Of a DNA stretch of 64,000 nucleotides, positions 56,083-64,000 are shown piece after piece. Both the position numbers and the translations under genes were made by a program. The notes below the pieces were generated by a model. That model worked only from the letters and a program-made list of their open reading frames with translations. It was not told where the DNA came from and made no database searches. How positions within the stretch are numbered: the first letter of the stretch is position 1; each line of letters begins with the position of its first letter. Source of the stretch: Echinicola rosea (lineage in GTDB: Bacteria > Bacteroidota > Bacteroidia > Cytophagales > Cyclobacteriaceae); NCBI RefSeq assembly GCF_005281475.1, contig NZ_CP040106.1:3748501-3812500 (forward strand). Direction: 5' to 3'.

Positions 56083-56708
56083 CGATCCTCCGAAAATATT
56101 GTCTTGTAAGATGCCTTTTGGCGATGGCGTGGCTATTGGTCGGGTGTAAGGAAGACCATCGTGCCATGGTTGTCGGAAAAATACAGCAAGCCAAGGACCT
56201 TGCCACTACGGAGTTTTTGATCGATAAAGTGGTTTTTGGTACAAAAACAAAAAAATTGCTTTTTATCAACATCAGCGAATCCCGCTTTTTGGCCTATTCC
56301 AAAGCCACCGTAAAAACCGGCGTGGACCTTGGCAACCTCAGGCCCGAAGACATTACCATCAAAGGCGAAATGATATCACTAAAGCTTCCGCCCATAGAAG
56401 TAGTGAACTTTTCCTATCCTCCGGCATCTTTTCATGAAGATTCGCTTATTTCAGATACCAAGGCATTTTTAAATACCATTAAGGTGAGGGATCAAGAGGA
56501 GTTTTTCAGGCTGGCCGAATTGGACATTCGGTCCAATTTACAGTATATGGGGATCGTAAAAACCTCTCAGCAGCATACCAGGAAAATGTTTGAAATGCTG
56601 CTAAAGTCATTGGGGTACCGAGAGATTTACATCGCTTTTAAGAGTGATGAATTGATCATCCCGCAAGTAAACTTATTGGTAGATCAAGATCAAATCGTTT
56701 CACCATGA
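56079..56708 (+). CDS. DUF4230-like lipoprotein
   Basis: This is a 209-residue lipoprotein (hydrophobic start, lipobox LVGC, Cys23). The mature part matches the DUF4230 layout: an early TEFLIDKVVFGTKTKKLLF strand pair, then YSKATVKTGVDLGNLRPEDI and KLPPIEVVNFSYPP, and a C-terminal helical region (ELDIRSNLQYMGIVKTSQQH) ending in an amphipathic segment. DUF4230 proteins are uncharacterised; the strand-rich core followed by helices recalls SPFH-like or band-7 packing, but that is speculation. It is coupled by ATGA overlaps to the muramidase before and the 719-residue gene after. Confidence 0.82.
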   Translation: MTILRKYCLVRCLLAMAWLLVGCKEDHRAMVVGKIQQAKDLATTEFLIDKVVFGTKTKKLLFINISESRFLAYSKATVKTGVDLGNLRPEDITIKGEMISLKLPPIEVVNFSYPPASFHEDSLISDTKAFLNTIKVRDQEEFFRLAELDIRSNLQYMGIVKTSQQHTRKMFEMLLKSLGYREIYIAFKSDELIIPQVNLLVDQDQIVSP

Positions 56709-58864
56709 TCGGGCTACTATTAAAAAACTGGCGATTCATTATCGATGTCTTATTGGTCATCGGATTGGTGGTTTTGCTTTTTTGGTGGAATCCCATGAAG
56801 ATTTTTGGAGGGGGACTTAAGCTTGAAGAAACGGCTAATTTGGTCACCGAAGTAAATCAAATACAGGAATTGGTCACTGCTGAATATTACGGTGAAGTGA
56901 TCACCTCTATCGAAGAAGCAAGGTTAAATCCTTTAGCGGAGGACAAAATCAGAAATGATGTACGATTACTATACGATGACTTGCTGGCGGCCCTCCAACA
57001 CCTAAAGGATTACCAAGATATTCCCAAAAGCCAACGTGTGGACGAATACAGGGAAGGGGAGAAGACTAGCAATTGGAGAAGGAAAGTGAAGCATGAGGTT
57101 GACAGCCGCAATATCCTTGATAAATTGGAGTATTTGGAGCTTATGGTAGAAACTCAATCCGATCCCTATTTTCGGCCTCTGATGGGATTTCTGTGGAGAA
57201 CGATCTATAACCAAGAAAAAGGAGAGCTGCCCAATGACCGTGATGAGGAAGCAACCTTATACGCCATTTATCGAAATCCACCTATCCGCAGCATGGCTAC
57301 ACGTGAACTGGACGAGTTTATGGAAGACTATTATTTCCATCTTCAGGAGTCCATCAGCCGGAGGGAGTCAAGAAAAAAATTGACTATGATCGGAAGAGGA
57401 TGGGTAAAGGCTGGTTTTGATTTTAGTGATCTGGGCCCTGAATCTGTCGTCTATTACGAGGAAAGCGGCATTGTTCACCTGATCGGGATTGCTCCCAAAA
57501 TCCTTAATGCCGATATCAATCCTTGGTTTATTCCCGAAAAGGGGATTCCCGGTTTTCAGATTTTGGACGAACGGGGTCCAGTAAATTTTCATGATGCCAA
57601 GAGGGTCAAGCAATATTGTATTGATAAATTAACGGTACAGGCTTACCAGGCCAGTATCCTTAAAAATGCCCATGACCAAGGCCAAGAAACCTTGAAAAAT
57701 TTCTTTAGCCTTTTGACGGATAAGGAAATCAATCAGGTAATCTTTCATAGCAGCCCATTTACGACTTTTGCGAGGGAAGCGGCGAAAGATGAATGGATTA
57801 GCTATGCTGAAGCTTACATGTTGGACTCTCTATTGGAATTAGAAATCGGCACCATAGATTCCTTAAACCGTACTGTCCAAAACCAGTCCGTAAATAAGGG
57901 TTTTGCAAATGAACACCGCCAGATAGTACAGCATGCCCTCCATGACCTCGGTCAATATCCCTATCAGGATGGAAGGCATAATTTTGGTTTTCTATCCAAA
58001 CTGTCATCTGATATAGCGCAAGACAGTTTGATCGACAAACAGGAAGAACAATTGATCCAAACATTGCGATATCAGGTGGCTTTTGATCACCAGGAAATGA
58101 AATTTATCCAAAGGGATTCCACGGAGAGGTTGGGCTATTGGATTGAGCATCCACTTCAATATTTAAAAATGTATAACACCATGCTCAGGGATTGGGAAGG
58201 GAATGGGGTCATCCCAGACAAGTTTGATACGGTGACCGTAAGTGCCAAGGATTTTGATCCTGAAATGTACCTTGATACGGTCAAAATAATAGATTATTTT
58301 AATATTGACCAAGAGTCAATAGAACTTGTTTATAGCTATAAAGCCCATTCTGAGACATTTTACTATAGCCTATATTATCCTTTAGAATTTGAATTATCAG
58401 CGTTGGAAGGCTTTATTACCTCCAAAGATGTTCCCTATGATTCAGTAGCTTACTCATCATATTCACGTTTATCGGTGGTAGAGGAAGGATTCTGGATAGT
58501 TGATCAGCGGTTAAACGAGCAATATGCCTTTCATATCAAGGTGTCTCCTGATCAACTTTTTCCAAAACATTTGACAGATAGACTACTAGGGCAGCAATTT
58601 CTCTATAGATCGGACACGGCGTATTTGGGATTTGGTGGTACAATGGGTGCTGAAACCGATAGTGCTGCGATCACTCGGGATCCACTTTCCATAGAACAGG
58701 TGAACACGGTTAGTGACTTTTTTGCTGCGTTATTGGATGCGAGAAAGAAAGAGCAAAATAAAGGTTTTGTGCAAAAAACTACCGATTGGCTTAGATCAAG
58801 GACTTCTTCCACAGCCCCAAAGACTTTATTTGTAGGCAGAAAAGGTTTCCGATTTCAGGAATAA
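56705..58864 (+). CDS. Large membrane-anchored DUF4230-like protein
   Basis: This is a 719-residue protein with one N-terminal membrane helix (IIDVLLVIGLVVLLFWW) and a large, probably periplasmic body. The segment ETANLVTEVNQIQELVTAEY (about 40-58) resembles the start of DUF4230. An insertion with a possible coiled-coil follows, then the core resumes (KLTMIGRGWVKAGFDFSDL, IVHLIGIAPKILNADINPWF, about 230-285) with the same strand order as the lipoprotein before it. So it may be an enlarged paralog. The C-terminal half (about 360-719) is not recognised. It is the last gene of the four-gene ATGA-coupled operon. The function is unknown. Confidence 0.75.
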   Translation: MIGLLLKNWRFIIDVLLVIGLVVLLFWWNPMKIFGGGLKLEETANLVTEVNQIQELVTAEYYGEVITSIEEARLNPLAEDKIRNDVRLLYDDLLAALQHLKDYQDIPKSQRVDEYREGEKTSNWRRKVKHEVDSRNILDKLEYLELMVETQSDPYFRPLMGFLWRTIYNQEKGELPNDRDEEATLYAIYRNPPIRSMATRELDEFMEDYYFHLQESISRRESRKKLTMIGRGWVKAGFDFSDLGPESVVYYEESGIVHLIGIAPKILNADINPWFIPEKGIPGFQILDERGPVNFHDAKRVKQYCIDKLTVQAYQASILKNAHDQGQETLKNFFSLLTDKEINQVIFHSSPFTTFAREAAKDEWISYAEAYMLDSLLELEIGTIDSLNRTVQNQSVNKGFANEHRQIVQHALHDLGQYPYQDGRHNFGFLSKLSSDIAQDSLIDKQEEQLIQTLRYQVAFDHQEMKFIQRDSTERLGYWIEHPLQYLKMYNTMLRDWEGNGVIPDKFDTVTVSAKDFDPEMYLDTVKIIDYFNIDQESIELVYSYKAHSETFYYSLYYPLEFELSALEGFITSKDVPYDSVAYSSYSRLSVVEEGFWIVDQRLNEQYAFHIKVSPDQLFPKHLTDRLLGQQFLYRSDTAYLGFGGTMGAETDSAAITRDPLSIEQVNTVSDFFAALLDARKKEQNKGFVQKTTDWLRSRTSSTAPKTLFVGRKGFRFQE

Positions 58865-58939
58865 TTGTCCAAGTGGAATTTTAAACTTTACCATTATCCA
58901 TTATCTTTCATATCAAAAACCAATGAATAATGTTTCCCG

Positions 58940-59341
58940 ATGACAGCTATCCCTGAATGTTTTTATAGAATCAGTGTTAAGGCATTGATCTTTGACGAGC
59001 AAGGCCGATTTTTATTGATAAGAGAAGACAATGGAATGTGGGACCTGCCCGGTGGCGGGCTTGATCATGAGGAATCAGCTGAACAAGGTATCGAGCGTGA
59101 AATGCTAGAAGAAATGGGGATAAAGCCCTCATTTATTGCACCACATCCGAGCTTCTTCTTTTCCTTTTCCAATCCAAAAGGACTTCCCGCAGCCAATATC
59201 ATTTACCGGGCAAGAATCTCACATCACCATTTTAGGCCATCGACAGAGTGTGAAGCTTTGCGTTATTTTCATCCAGCGGATATTGGGGATGTAAAGGTCT
59301 ATCCCAATATTCCCATACTAATTGGTTTATTACAAGCCTGA
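58940..59341 (+). CDS. Nudix hydrolase
   Basis: This is a 133-residue cytoplasmic Nudix pyrophosphatase. The Nudix box is complete at 39-61 (starting GGLDHEESAEQGI and continuing REMLEEMGI), with the catalytic Glu57/Glu58 pair in REMLEE. The N-terminal strands (RISVKALIFDEQGRFLLIRE, then WDLPGGG) are standard. Candidates are (d)NTP, nucleoside-diphosphate or sugar derivatives; the sequence does not decide. It follows the four-gene operon by 75 bp, so it could be a separate unit. Confidence 0.93.
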   Translation: MTAIPECFYRISVKALIFDEQGRFLLIREDNGMWDLPGGGLDHEESAEQGIEREMLEEMGIKPSFIAPHPSFFFSFSNPKGLPAANIIYRARISHHHFRPSTECEALRYFHPADIGDVKVYPNIPILIGLLQA

Positions 59342-59399
59342 GTTCTATCATAAAACGATATCAATTCATTGTGAGCCCTTTGTTATGAATGGTGTGTAG

Positions 59400-59548
59400 T
59401 AAAAGGGCGCGGCGAGTTGCCGCGACTCCTTCCCACCATCATGGATTAAGCGTAAATGTTAGGGACTGCGAGTTTTCTTAATGGTAAAATCAAGGATAAA
59501 TAATTGCCACTAGGTCCCAAATTCACCAAATGTATGTTGTAACCTCCA
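59400..59548 (+). repeat. Dispersed intergenic repeat, copy 3 (diverged)
   Basis: The phrase GAGTTTTCTTAATGG (59,470-59,484) and the spacing to CACCAAATGTATGTTGTAAC match copy 2 at 17,694-17,800 in layout. A short palindrome GCGGCGAGTTGCCGC (59,410-59,424) precedes it, like that at 2,431. It fills the gap between the Nudix gene and the convergent repeat-protein gene. Confidence 0.55.
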
Positions 59549-59649
59549 CAGATAGGAATTTTAAATCGCTTGTTGGCATATTATTGTTCCGATAAATAGA
59601 GAACTTTTTATCACTCATAAATCCAGCTTGATCCAAGGTTAGGCTTCTT

Positions 59650-60690
59650 CTATTTGGACAATTTTATCCTAAGTGCAGCATTTAGTCCTACGATAAGCTC
59701 GTCGTTTTCATCAAACCGTTCCCTGTAAAATGAAAAGGCTGGATCGATCACATCATAATCTTTTGCATACCAGATCCAAGAAACACTTGGCCCGACCACA
59801 AACTGTACATGAGAACTGAGGTTAGCCCCCAGGTTAAAGCTCGCCCTGGTAATGCTGTTTTCAGCGTTGAATTGGAAGAGGTAATAAGCTTCTGGGTTTA
59901 AGAAGAATATAGATCCCAGAGCAATATTGCTTCCCAGTCCAGCCCCCACAGCAAATTCATCTTCAAAATCAGGATTAAAAGATCCATTGACAGTAGTATA
60001 AAAAGCCGGTATGCCTATTTTTACGGACAGGTTATAAGGAAAGAGTTCATTATAACCCATCTCAATGGCCTGGTATCCTCCGTGCCTAACGATGGATAAA
60101 AAGCCGATTGGAAGTCCTCCTTTTTTGAGTGAATCAGCCACATTTACAAAACCCAACTGCAAGGTACTGAGGTTTCCAGTAGTGTTTACAAAACCAATTT
60201 GCGCTCCAGTAACCTCTACTGGATTAGTGTTCACGAAGCCCAGCTGGGCACCATTCAGCTTTCCGGTGGAAGTATTGATAAAGCCAGCTTGCAACCCAGT
60301 AGAGGTATTTGCCTGCGTATTGATAAATCCCAACTGAGTGCCGTTGACGGTATCAGTACTGGTGTTGACAAAGCCTGCCTGCATGCCGTTTACAGGGCCA
60401 TTGGTAGTGTTGACAAATCCGAGTTGTAAACCATTTTGGTAATCACCAATGGAATTGACAAATCCAATCTGAGCACCAGTAAAAGCCTTCAGATTGGTGT
60501 TGATAAAACCAATTTGGGCGCCTTTATGGTTACCATGCCCATTATTCACAAAACCGATCAATGGATAATCAAAGCCTTCCGGAGCTTGATTGTACATTAT
60601 GGTATAAATAGGAACGGAGTCGTTTTGCCCAAATGTCCACTGACTGATCAGTACCGATACTGCTGCTAATATGATTCGAATAGTTTTCAT
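59650..60690 (-). CDS. LA_2272-type surface-repeat protein
   Basis: This is a 346-residue exported protein (signal MKTIRIILAAVSVLISQWTFG). Residues about 45-190 carry ten copies of a short unit with the form GxQ(I/L/A)GF(V/I)N(T/N/S), for example GAQIGFINTNLKAFTG and GLQLGFVNTTNGPVNG, spaced 14-15 residues apart, with a final GFLSI variant. This matches the LA_2272 surface repeat, a beta-rich repeat first described in Leptospira. The C-terminal part forms beta strands like an outer-membrane barrel. It is probably an outer-membrane or surface protein. A second protein with the same repeat class is 1.3 kb away beyond the tandem array. Confidence 0.82.
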   Translation of the reverse strand: MKTIRIILAAVSVLISQWTFGQNDSVPIYTIMYNQAPEGFDYPLIGFVNNGHGNHKGAQIGFINTNLKAFTGAQIGFVNSIGDYQNGLQLGFVNTTNGPVNGMQAGFVNTSTDTVNGTQLGFINTQANTSTGLQAGFINTSTGKLNGAQLGFVNTNPVEVTGAQIGFVNTTGNLSTLQLGFVNVADSLKKGGLPIGFLSIVRHGGYQAIEMGYNELFPYNLSVKIGIPAFYTTVNGSFNPDFEDEFAVGAGLGSNIALGSIFFLNPEAYYLFQFNAENSITRASFNLGANLSSHVQFVVGPSVSWIWYAKDYDVIDPAFSFYRERFDENDELIVGLNAALRIKLSK

Positions 60691-60820
60691 GAATATTGAT
60701 TTTTATTGCTTTGTATCTAAGACACGCCAAGACGACATTACCCTGAGAGGTTTTGAAAAAAAGTATCAAGAAGGAAAAAAAGCAGCCTTCTTGGCGTAGA
60801 GGTTATTTTGACGGCTTGAT

Positions 60821-61800
60821 GGCTTGCTTTATTGCCACGAGGACACGAAGTCACCAAGAGGGGAGTTGGGAGGTATCATGCATTCGGCGCCCTTATTTCA
60901 AAAAACCTTCGTGCCTTGGAGCCTTTGTGGCTTGCTTTATTGCCACAAAGACAGGAAGTCACCAAGAGAGGGAGTTGGGAGGTGTGATGCATTCGGAGCC
61001 CTTATTGCAAAAAAACCTTAGTGCCTTGGAGCCTTTGTGGCTTGCTTTATTGTCACGAAGACACGAAGTCACCAAGAGAGGGAGTTGGGAGGTGTGATGC
61101 ATTCGGCGCCCTTATTTCAAAAAAACCTTCGTGCCTTGGAGCCTTTGTGGCTTGCTTTATTGCGATGAAGACACGAAGTCACCAAGAGGGGAGTTGGGAG
61201 GTGTGGTGCATTCGGCGCCCTTATTTCAAAAAAACCTTCGTGCCTTGGAGCCTTTGTGGCTTGCTTTATAGCGACGAAGACACGAAGTCACCAAGAGGGG
61301 AGTTGGGAGGTGTGGTGCATTCGGAGCCCTTATTGCAAAAGAACTTCGTGCCTTGGAGCCTTTGTGGCTTGCTTTATTGCCACAAAGACAGGAAGTCACC
61401 AAGAGAGGGAGTTGGGAGGTATCATGCATTCGGCGCCCTTATTTCAAAAAACCTTCGTGCTTGGAGCCTTTGTGGCTTGCTTTATTGCGACGAAGACACG
61501 AAGTCACCAAGAGGGGGAGTTGGGAGGTGTGGTGCATTCGGCGCCCTTATTGCAAAAAACCTTCGTGCCTTGGAGCCTTTGTGGCTTGCTTTATTGCGAC
61601 GAAGACACTAAATCACCAAGAGGGGTGTTGGGAAGTGTGATGCATTCGGTGCCCTTATTGCAAAAAACCTTCGTGCCTTGGAGCCTTTGTGGCTTGCTTT
61701 ATTGCGACGAAGACACTAAATCACCAAGAGGGGTGTTGGGAAGTGTGATGCATTCGGTACCCTTATTGCAAAAAACCTTCGTGCCTTGGAGCCTTTGTGG
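60821..61800. repeat. Tandem array of about 109-bp units
   Basis: Nine complete units and a partial end unit start at about 60821, 60929, 61039, 61149, 61258, 61366, 61474, 61583 and 61691, with period 108-110 bp. Each unit contains CCTTCGTGCCTTGGAGCC, then GGCTTGCTTTATTG, then GACACGAAGTCACCAAGAG and ATGCATTCGGCGCCCTTAT. Because the period is not a multiple of three, the reading frames that cross the array shift from copy to copy and are not credible. The units are direct repeats with no unique spacers, so this is not a CRISPR array. The rest of 60,691-61,980 has no gene. Confidence 0.95.
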
Positions 61801-61980
61801 CCAAGCTTTAATAGCAGACGAAAACAGTGAAGATACCACTAAGCTGATCCGGTGAACGCCCCCTATTTTGTCTATGAGGTGAATCTAAAATCGTAAAAGT
61901 AAGTGGTATTGCGTTAAAAACTCAATGTTCGTGGTTCAGCAGCACAGCTGTCGGGACAACTGGCGCCAAGTGATTGGCTG

Positions 61981-63666
61981 CTAGATGATGACGAATTGAA
62001 GTCCTACACTCAACCCCATATACCAAGCCTGGACACGAGTGCTGTTGGAATTATCTTCGATTACCCAGCCGGGGATGTGGTTTTCCTCGGGGTTTTCCCG
62101 CATCAAAAAATTCAAGGAAGGGCCACAAAATAATTTGATATTTTTGTGCGGCGAAAAAGCAGGGAGCAACTTCATGGAAGCAAGGTTTAAGGTGGTTTCT
62201 GGAGGCCCAAACGAGGTTCTCGATACCAATTCCCCGTCCAAATCAAACCATTTGGTATTCACAAAATGGAGCCCTAAACCGGCGTCAATTGCCCAATTAT
62301 AGGTGCGGTCTTCCATCGCATGGGCGAGGCCAAGAATCCCATAACTATAGGTTCCGCCAGTCCTAAAGGTAAACATGGAATACTTCGACTCATCAAAGCC
62401 AAGTGTAAAGCTCTTTTCACCCGTTTTGATAATATTGATAAGTCCAATGGGGTAGGCGCTGGAATCCGCTATATTCAGGAGGGAGGTAAGCTGGAAGCCT
62501 GTGACATCCTTACCTATATTGATCAATCCCGAAATCTGATTGTCGGTATGTCCTTCGCTGATGTTCATTAAGCCGGCCATTTGAAGGCCTGTTGCGGAGC
62601 TCGCCTCATTGTAGAGGCCGGCTAGCTGGAAGCCGGTAAAGGCCCCTGTATGGTTATAAAGTCCTGCAGCCTGAAAACCAGCGGCTTTTCCCAATGCCCG
62701 GTTGGAAATTCCGGCCAGCTGCACTCCGGAAACATCGCCTCCCACAAGGTTAAATACACCTGCTACCTGCAAGTAGTTGGCATCTTTACGGTTAATGTTA
62801 AAAATCCCCCCTAATTCCACGCCGTTGGTACCAGCAGTATATCCACCGATAATATTGAAAGAGGCATGGTTGATGGTTTGGCTATTCATCATGCCGTGGG
62901 TACTCAGCCGCGGAACCAACGACACCTGAGCAGGCATTTCTGCAAAGAAGTTTCCGATATTCAATCCCTGCATGCGCTGCCTTACACCGATCATCATTCT
63001 ACCAAAAAACGTGTCCTGAAGGTTTTCTTCTCTAGTACCATTAGGATAATAGCGCAATTTTCCTTTTTTCGGGGAAGCCTCAATGTCATGAGGCGGCAGC
63101 AGCATAAAAGTGGTGTCCCGGTAGTCTTCCTTGCTCACTGTGACCATCACCGAGGAGTTAGGATCCTTCAGCTTTAGCTCAAAATAGCCATTTTTGTCGG
63201 TTATGGAAGAAGTAAGCATGCTTTGCTCATAGACACTGGCATAGGCGATCAATTCATCACTATCCAAATCTTTGATACGGCCCTTTAAGATCCAGTTGTT
63301 GCCGACCTGTTGGTCATCACCTTCTTCTAGATACAGTCGGTTTGGTGCATAGCGAATGACGATATACCCAGGTGTCTCAATAAATTCATACCCGTCTCCA
63401 AGCATTTGGTATAAGAGCTTTCTGACTGTTCCTGCATAGTTTCCCACCTGTACCAGGCTATCCTCGGGAAGGATGTTACTATTGTAGGAAAAAAAGAAGT
63501 CCTGGTCCTGAGAGACGTCCTTAAGTGCTTGGCCAATGGTGACTTCTTTCCGGTCTTTTAAGGAAACCTCCGTGTCCAAGTTACTTTGTGCTAAAAGTGT
63601 ATGAATGCAGCCAAATAGCACCAAAAAAAGTCCTAAACTACATTTCGATAGCCTAAATACAGCCAT
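61981..63666 (-). CDS. STN-domain protein with surface repeats, FecR-linked receptor
   Basis: This is a 561-residue exported protein (signal LGLFLVLFGCIHTLLAQ). An STN domain (about 30-115; VTIGQALKDVSQDQDFFFSY) is followed by a carboxypeptidase-like domain (about 127-190; LKGRIKDLDSDELIAYASVY). Next come surface repeats of the LA_2272 kind (about 300-420; GVQLAGISN, GFQLAGLYNEASSATG, GLQMAGLMN). A barrel-like C-terminus follows. There is no TonB plug or TonB-dependent barrel, although STN domains of this kind usually sit on TonB receptors and signal to FecR. It starts 16 bp after a FecR gene on the same strand, so the pair is probably a transmembrane signalling unit with a non-TonB receptor. 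The ligand is unknown. Confidence 0.82.
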   Translation of the reverse strand: MAVFRLSKCSLGLFLVLFGCIHTLLAQSNLDTEVSLKDRKEVTIGQALKDVSQDQDFFFSYNSNILPEDSLVQVGNYAGTVRKLLYQMLGDGYEFIETPGYIVIRYAPNRLYLEEGDDQQVGNNWILKGRIKDLDSDELIAYASVYEQSMLTSSITDKNGYFELKLKDPNSSVMVTVSKEDYRDTTFMLLPPHDIEASPKKGKLRYYPNGTREENLQDTFFGRMMIGVRQRMQGLNIGNFFAEMPAQVSLVPRLSTHGMMNSQTINHASFNIIGGYTAGTNGVELGGIFNINRKDANYLQVAGVFNLVGGDVSGVQLAGISNRALGKAAGFQAAGLYNHTGAFTGFQLAGLYNEASSATGLQMAGLMNISEGHTDNQISGLINIGKDVTGFQLTSLLNIADSSAYPIGLINIIKTGEKSFTLGFDESKYSMFTFRTGGTYSYGILGLAHAMEDRTYNWAIDAGLGLHFVNTKWFDLDGELVSRTSFGPPETTLNLASMKLLPAFSPHKNIKLFCGPSLNFLMRENPEENHIPGWVIEDNSNSTRVQAWYMGLSVGLQFVII

Positions 63667-63682
63667 ATTTATTGATCATAGA

Positions 63683-64000
63683 TTATTTAATAATGATTCT
63701 GTCAGGTTTTCTGATTACCGTTAGGCCAAAAGTAGCTTTGAGCACTTCGAGGTTGTTTTCCAACGAATCGTTTTTGAAGGTAGTCGTTAATGGTAAATTA
63801 CGCAAGCGTTCATCCAAAAGGACAATATTGGCTCCATATGCCTCATTCAATACCTCTATCACACGCCAGAGCGGAGTCTGGTGAGCTTCAAAATAATCTC
63901 CTACATAATAGTTGTATAATTTGTCCTCGACAGCACTGCTGGTCAAAACCCCTTTTACCTGATTGATCAGCAGACGGTCGCCAGGTTTTAGGATACGGAC
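63683..64000 (-). CDS. FecR-family anti-sigma factor, C-terminal part
   Basis: This is an incomplete gene; the reading frame is open to the window edge, so the start lies beyond 64,000. The visible 105 residues begin VRILKPGDRLLINQVKG, the end of the FecR domain, and continue through the DUF4974/STN-like domain (HQTPLWRVIEVLNEAYGANI, then LTTTFKNDSLENNLEVLKAT) to the stop. An ECF sigma factor is expected further upstream. The TTG at 63,944-63,946 is not the true start. It is the likely partner of the STN-domain protein, which begins 16 bp after it. Confidence 0.9.
   Translation of the reverse strand, partial: VRILKPGDRLLINQVKGVLTSSAVEDKLYNYYVGDYFEAHQTPLWRVIEVLNEAYGANIVLLDERLRNLPLTTTFKNDSLENNLEVLKATFGLTVIRKPDRIIIK

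Noticed and set aside
60821..61800. CRISPR array
   Set aside because: Units are direct repeats of about 109 bp with no variable spacers, and no cas genes are nearby.
60753..61855. Several overlapping reading frames across the tandem array
   Set aside because: The unit length (108-110 bp) shifts the frame from copy to copy; the frames are a by-product of the repeats.

Overview
The window looks like a chromosomal segment of a marine-type Bacteroidota, most likely a Cytophagales/Cyclobacteriaceae-like genome. This rests on gene content: SusC/SusD, FecR-controlled ECF sigma factors, a type IX secretion (T9SS) type B C-terminal domain, a PorP/SprF protein, membrane-anchored AraC regulators, and promoters of the Bacteroidota TTTG / TAnnTTTG form. 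The family-level placement is inference. There is no plasmid or prophage backbone.

Region 1 (1-11,040) is a glycan-use locus: a lipoprotein sulfatase, a small secreted protein, an ECF sigma factor with its FecR anti-sigma factor, a SusC/SusD pair, and a convergent secreted GH16-like enzyme. A short TA-flanked inverted-repeat element sits exactly at the 3' end of the sigma gene and supplies its stop codon.

Region 2 (11,040-18,360) is housekeeping: tRNA-Pro(TGG), tRNA-Ser(GCT), a sirtuin, topoisomerase I, a SixA-type phosphatase, an agmatinase-family enzyme, tRNA-Leu(CAG) and a small acidic lipoprotein. Two intergenic spaces carry copies of one dispersed repeat. Region 3 (18,490-23,190) is a two-gene unit: a cytoplasmic protein joining a trypsin-like and a subtilisin-like protease, followed 3 bp later by an M19-like metallohydrolase. 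It resembles a conflict or stress effector module.

Region 4 (23,225-32,300) is all on the minus strand: three outer-membrane beta-barrel proteins, an OmpA-like lipoprotein, a TPR protein, an Asn/Arg-rich surface protein, a DUF2092 protein and two 7TM-AraC regulators. Region 5 (33,063-52,721) is one 18.7-kb gene for a 6,228-residue T9SS adhesin with about 49 DUF11/DUF7507-type repeats, followed 3 bp later by its likely SprF-type partner; the layout matches sprB-sprF.

Region 6 (53,573-58,864) is a four-gene operon in which every junction is a 4-bp ATGA overlap: a membrane-anchored DUF5675 protein, a multi-pass protein with an N-acetylmuramidase domain, and two DUF4230-like proteins. I know of no described system of this composition. 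Region 7 (58,940-64,000) has a Nudix hydrolase, two proteins with LA_2272-type surface repeats, a roughly 109-bp tandem array of about nine units between them, and the C-terminal part of a second FecR running off the window. The second repeat protein has an STN signalling domain but no TonB barrel, which suggests an unusual surface-signalling receptor.
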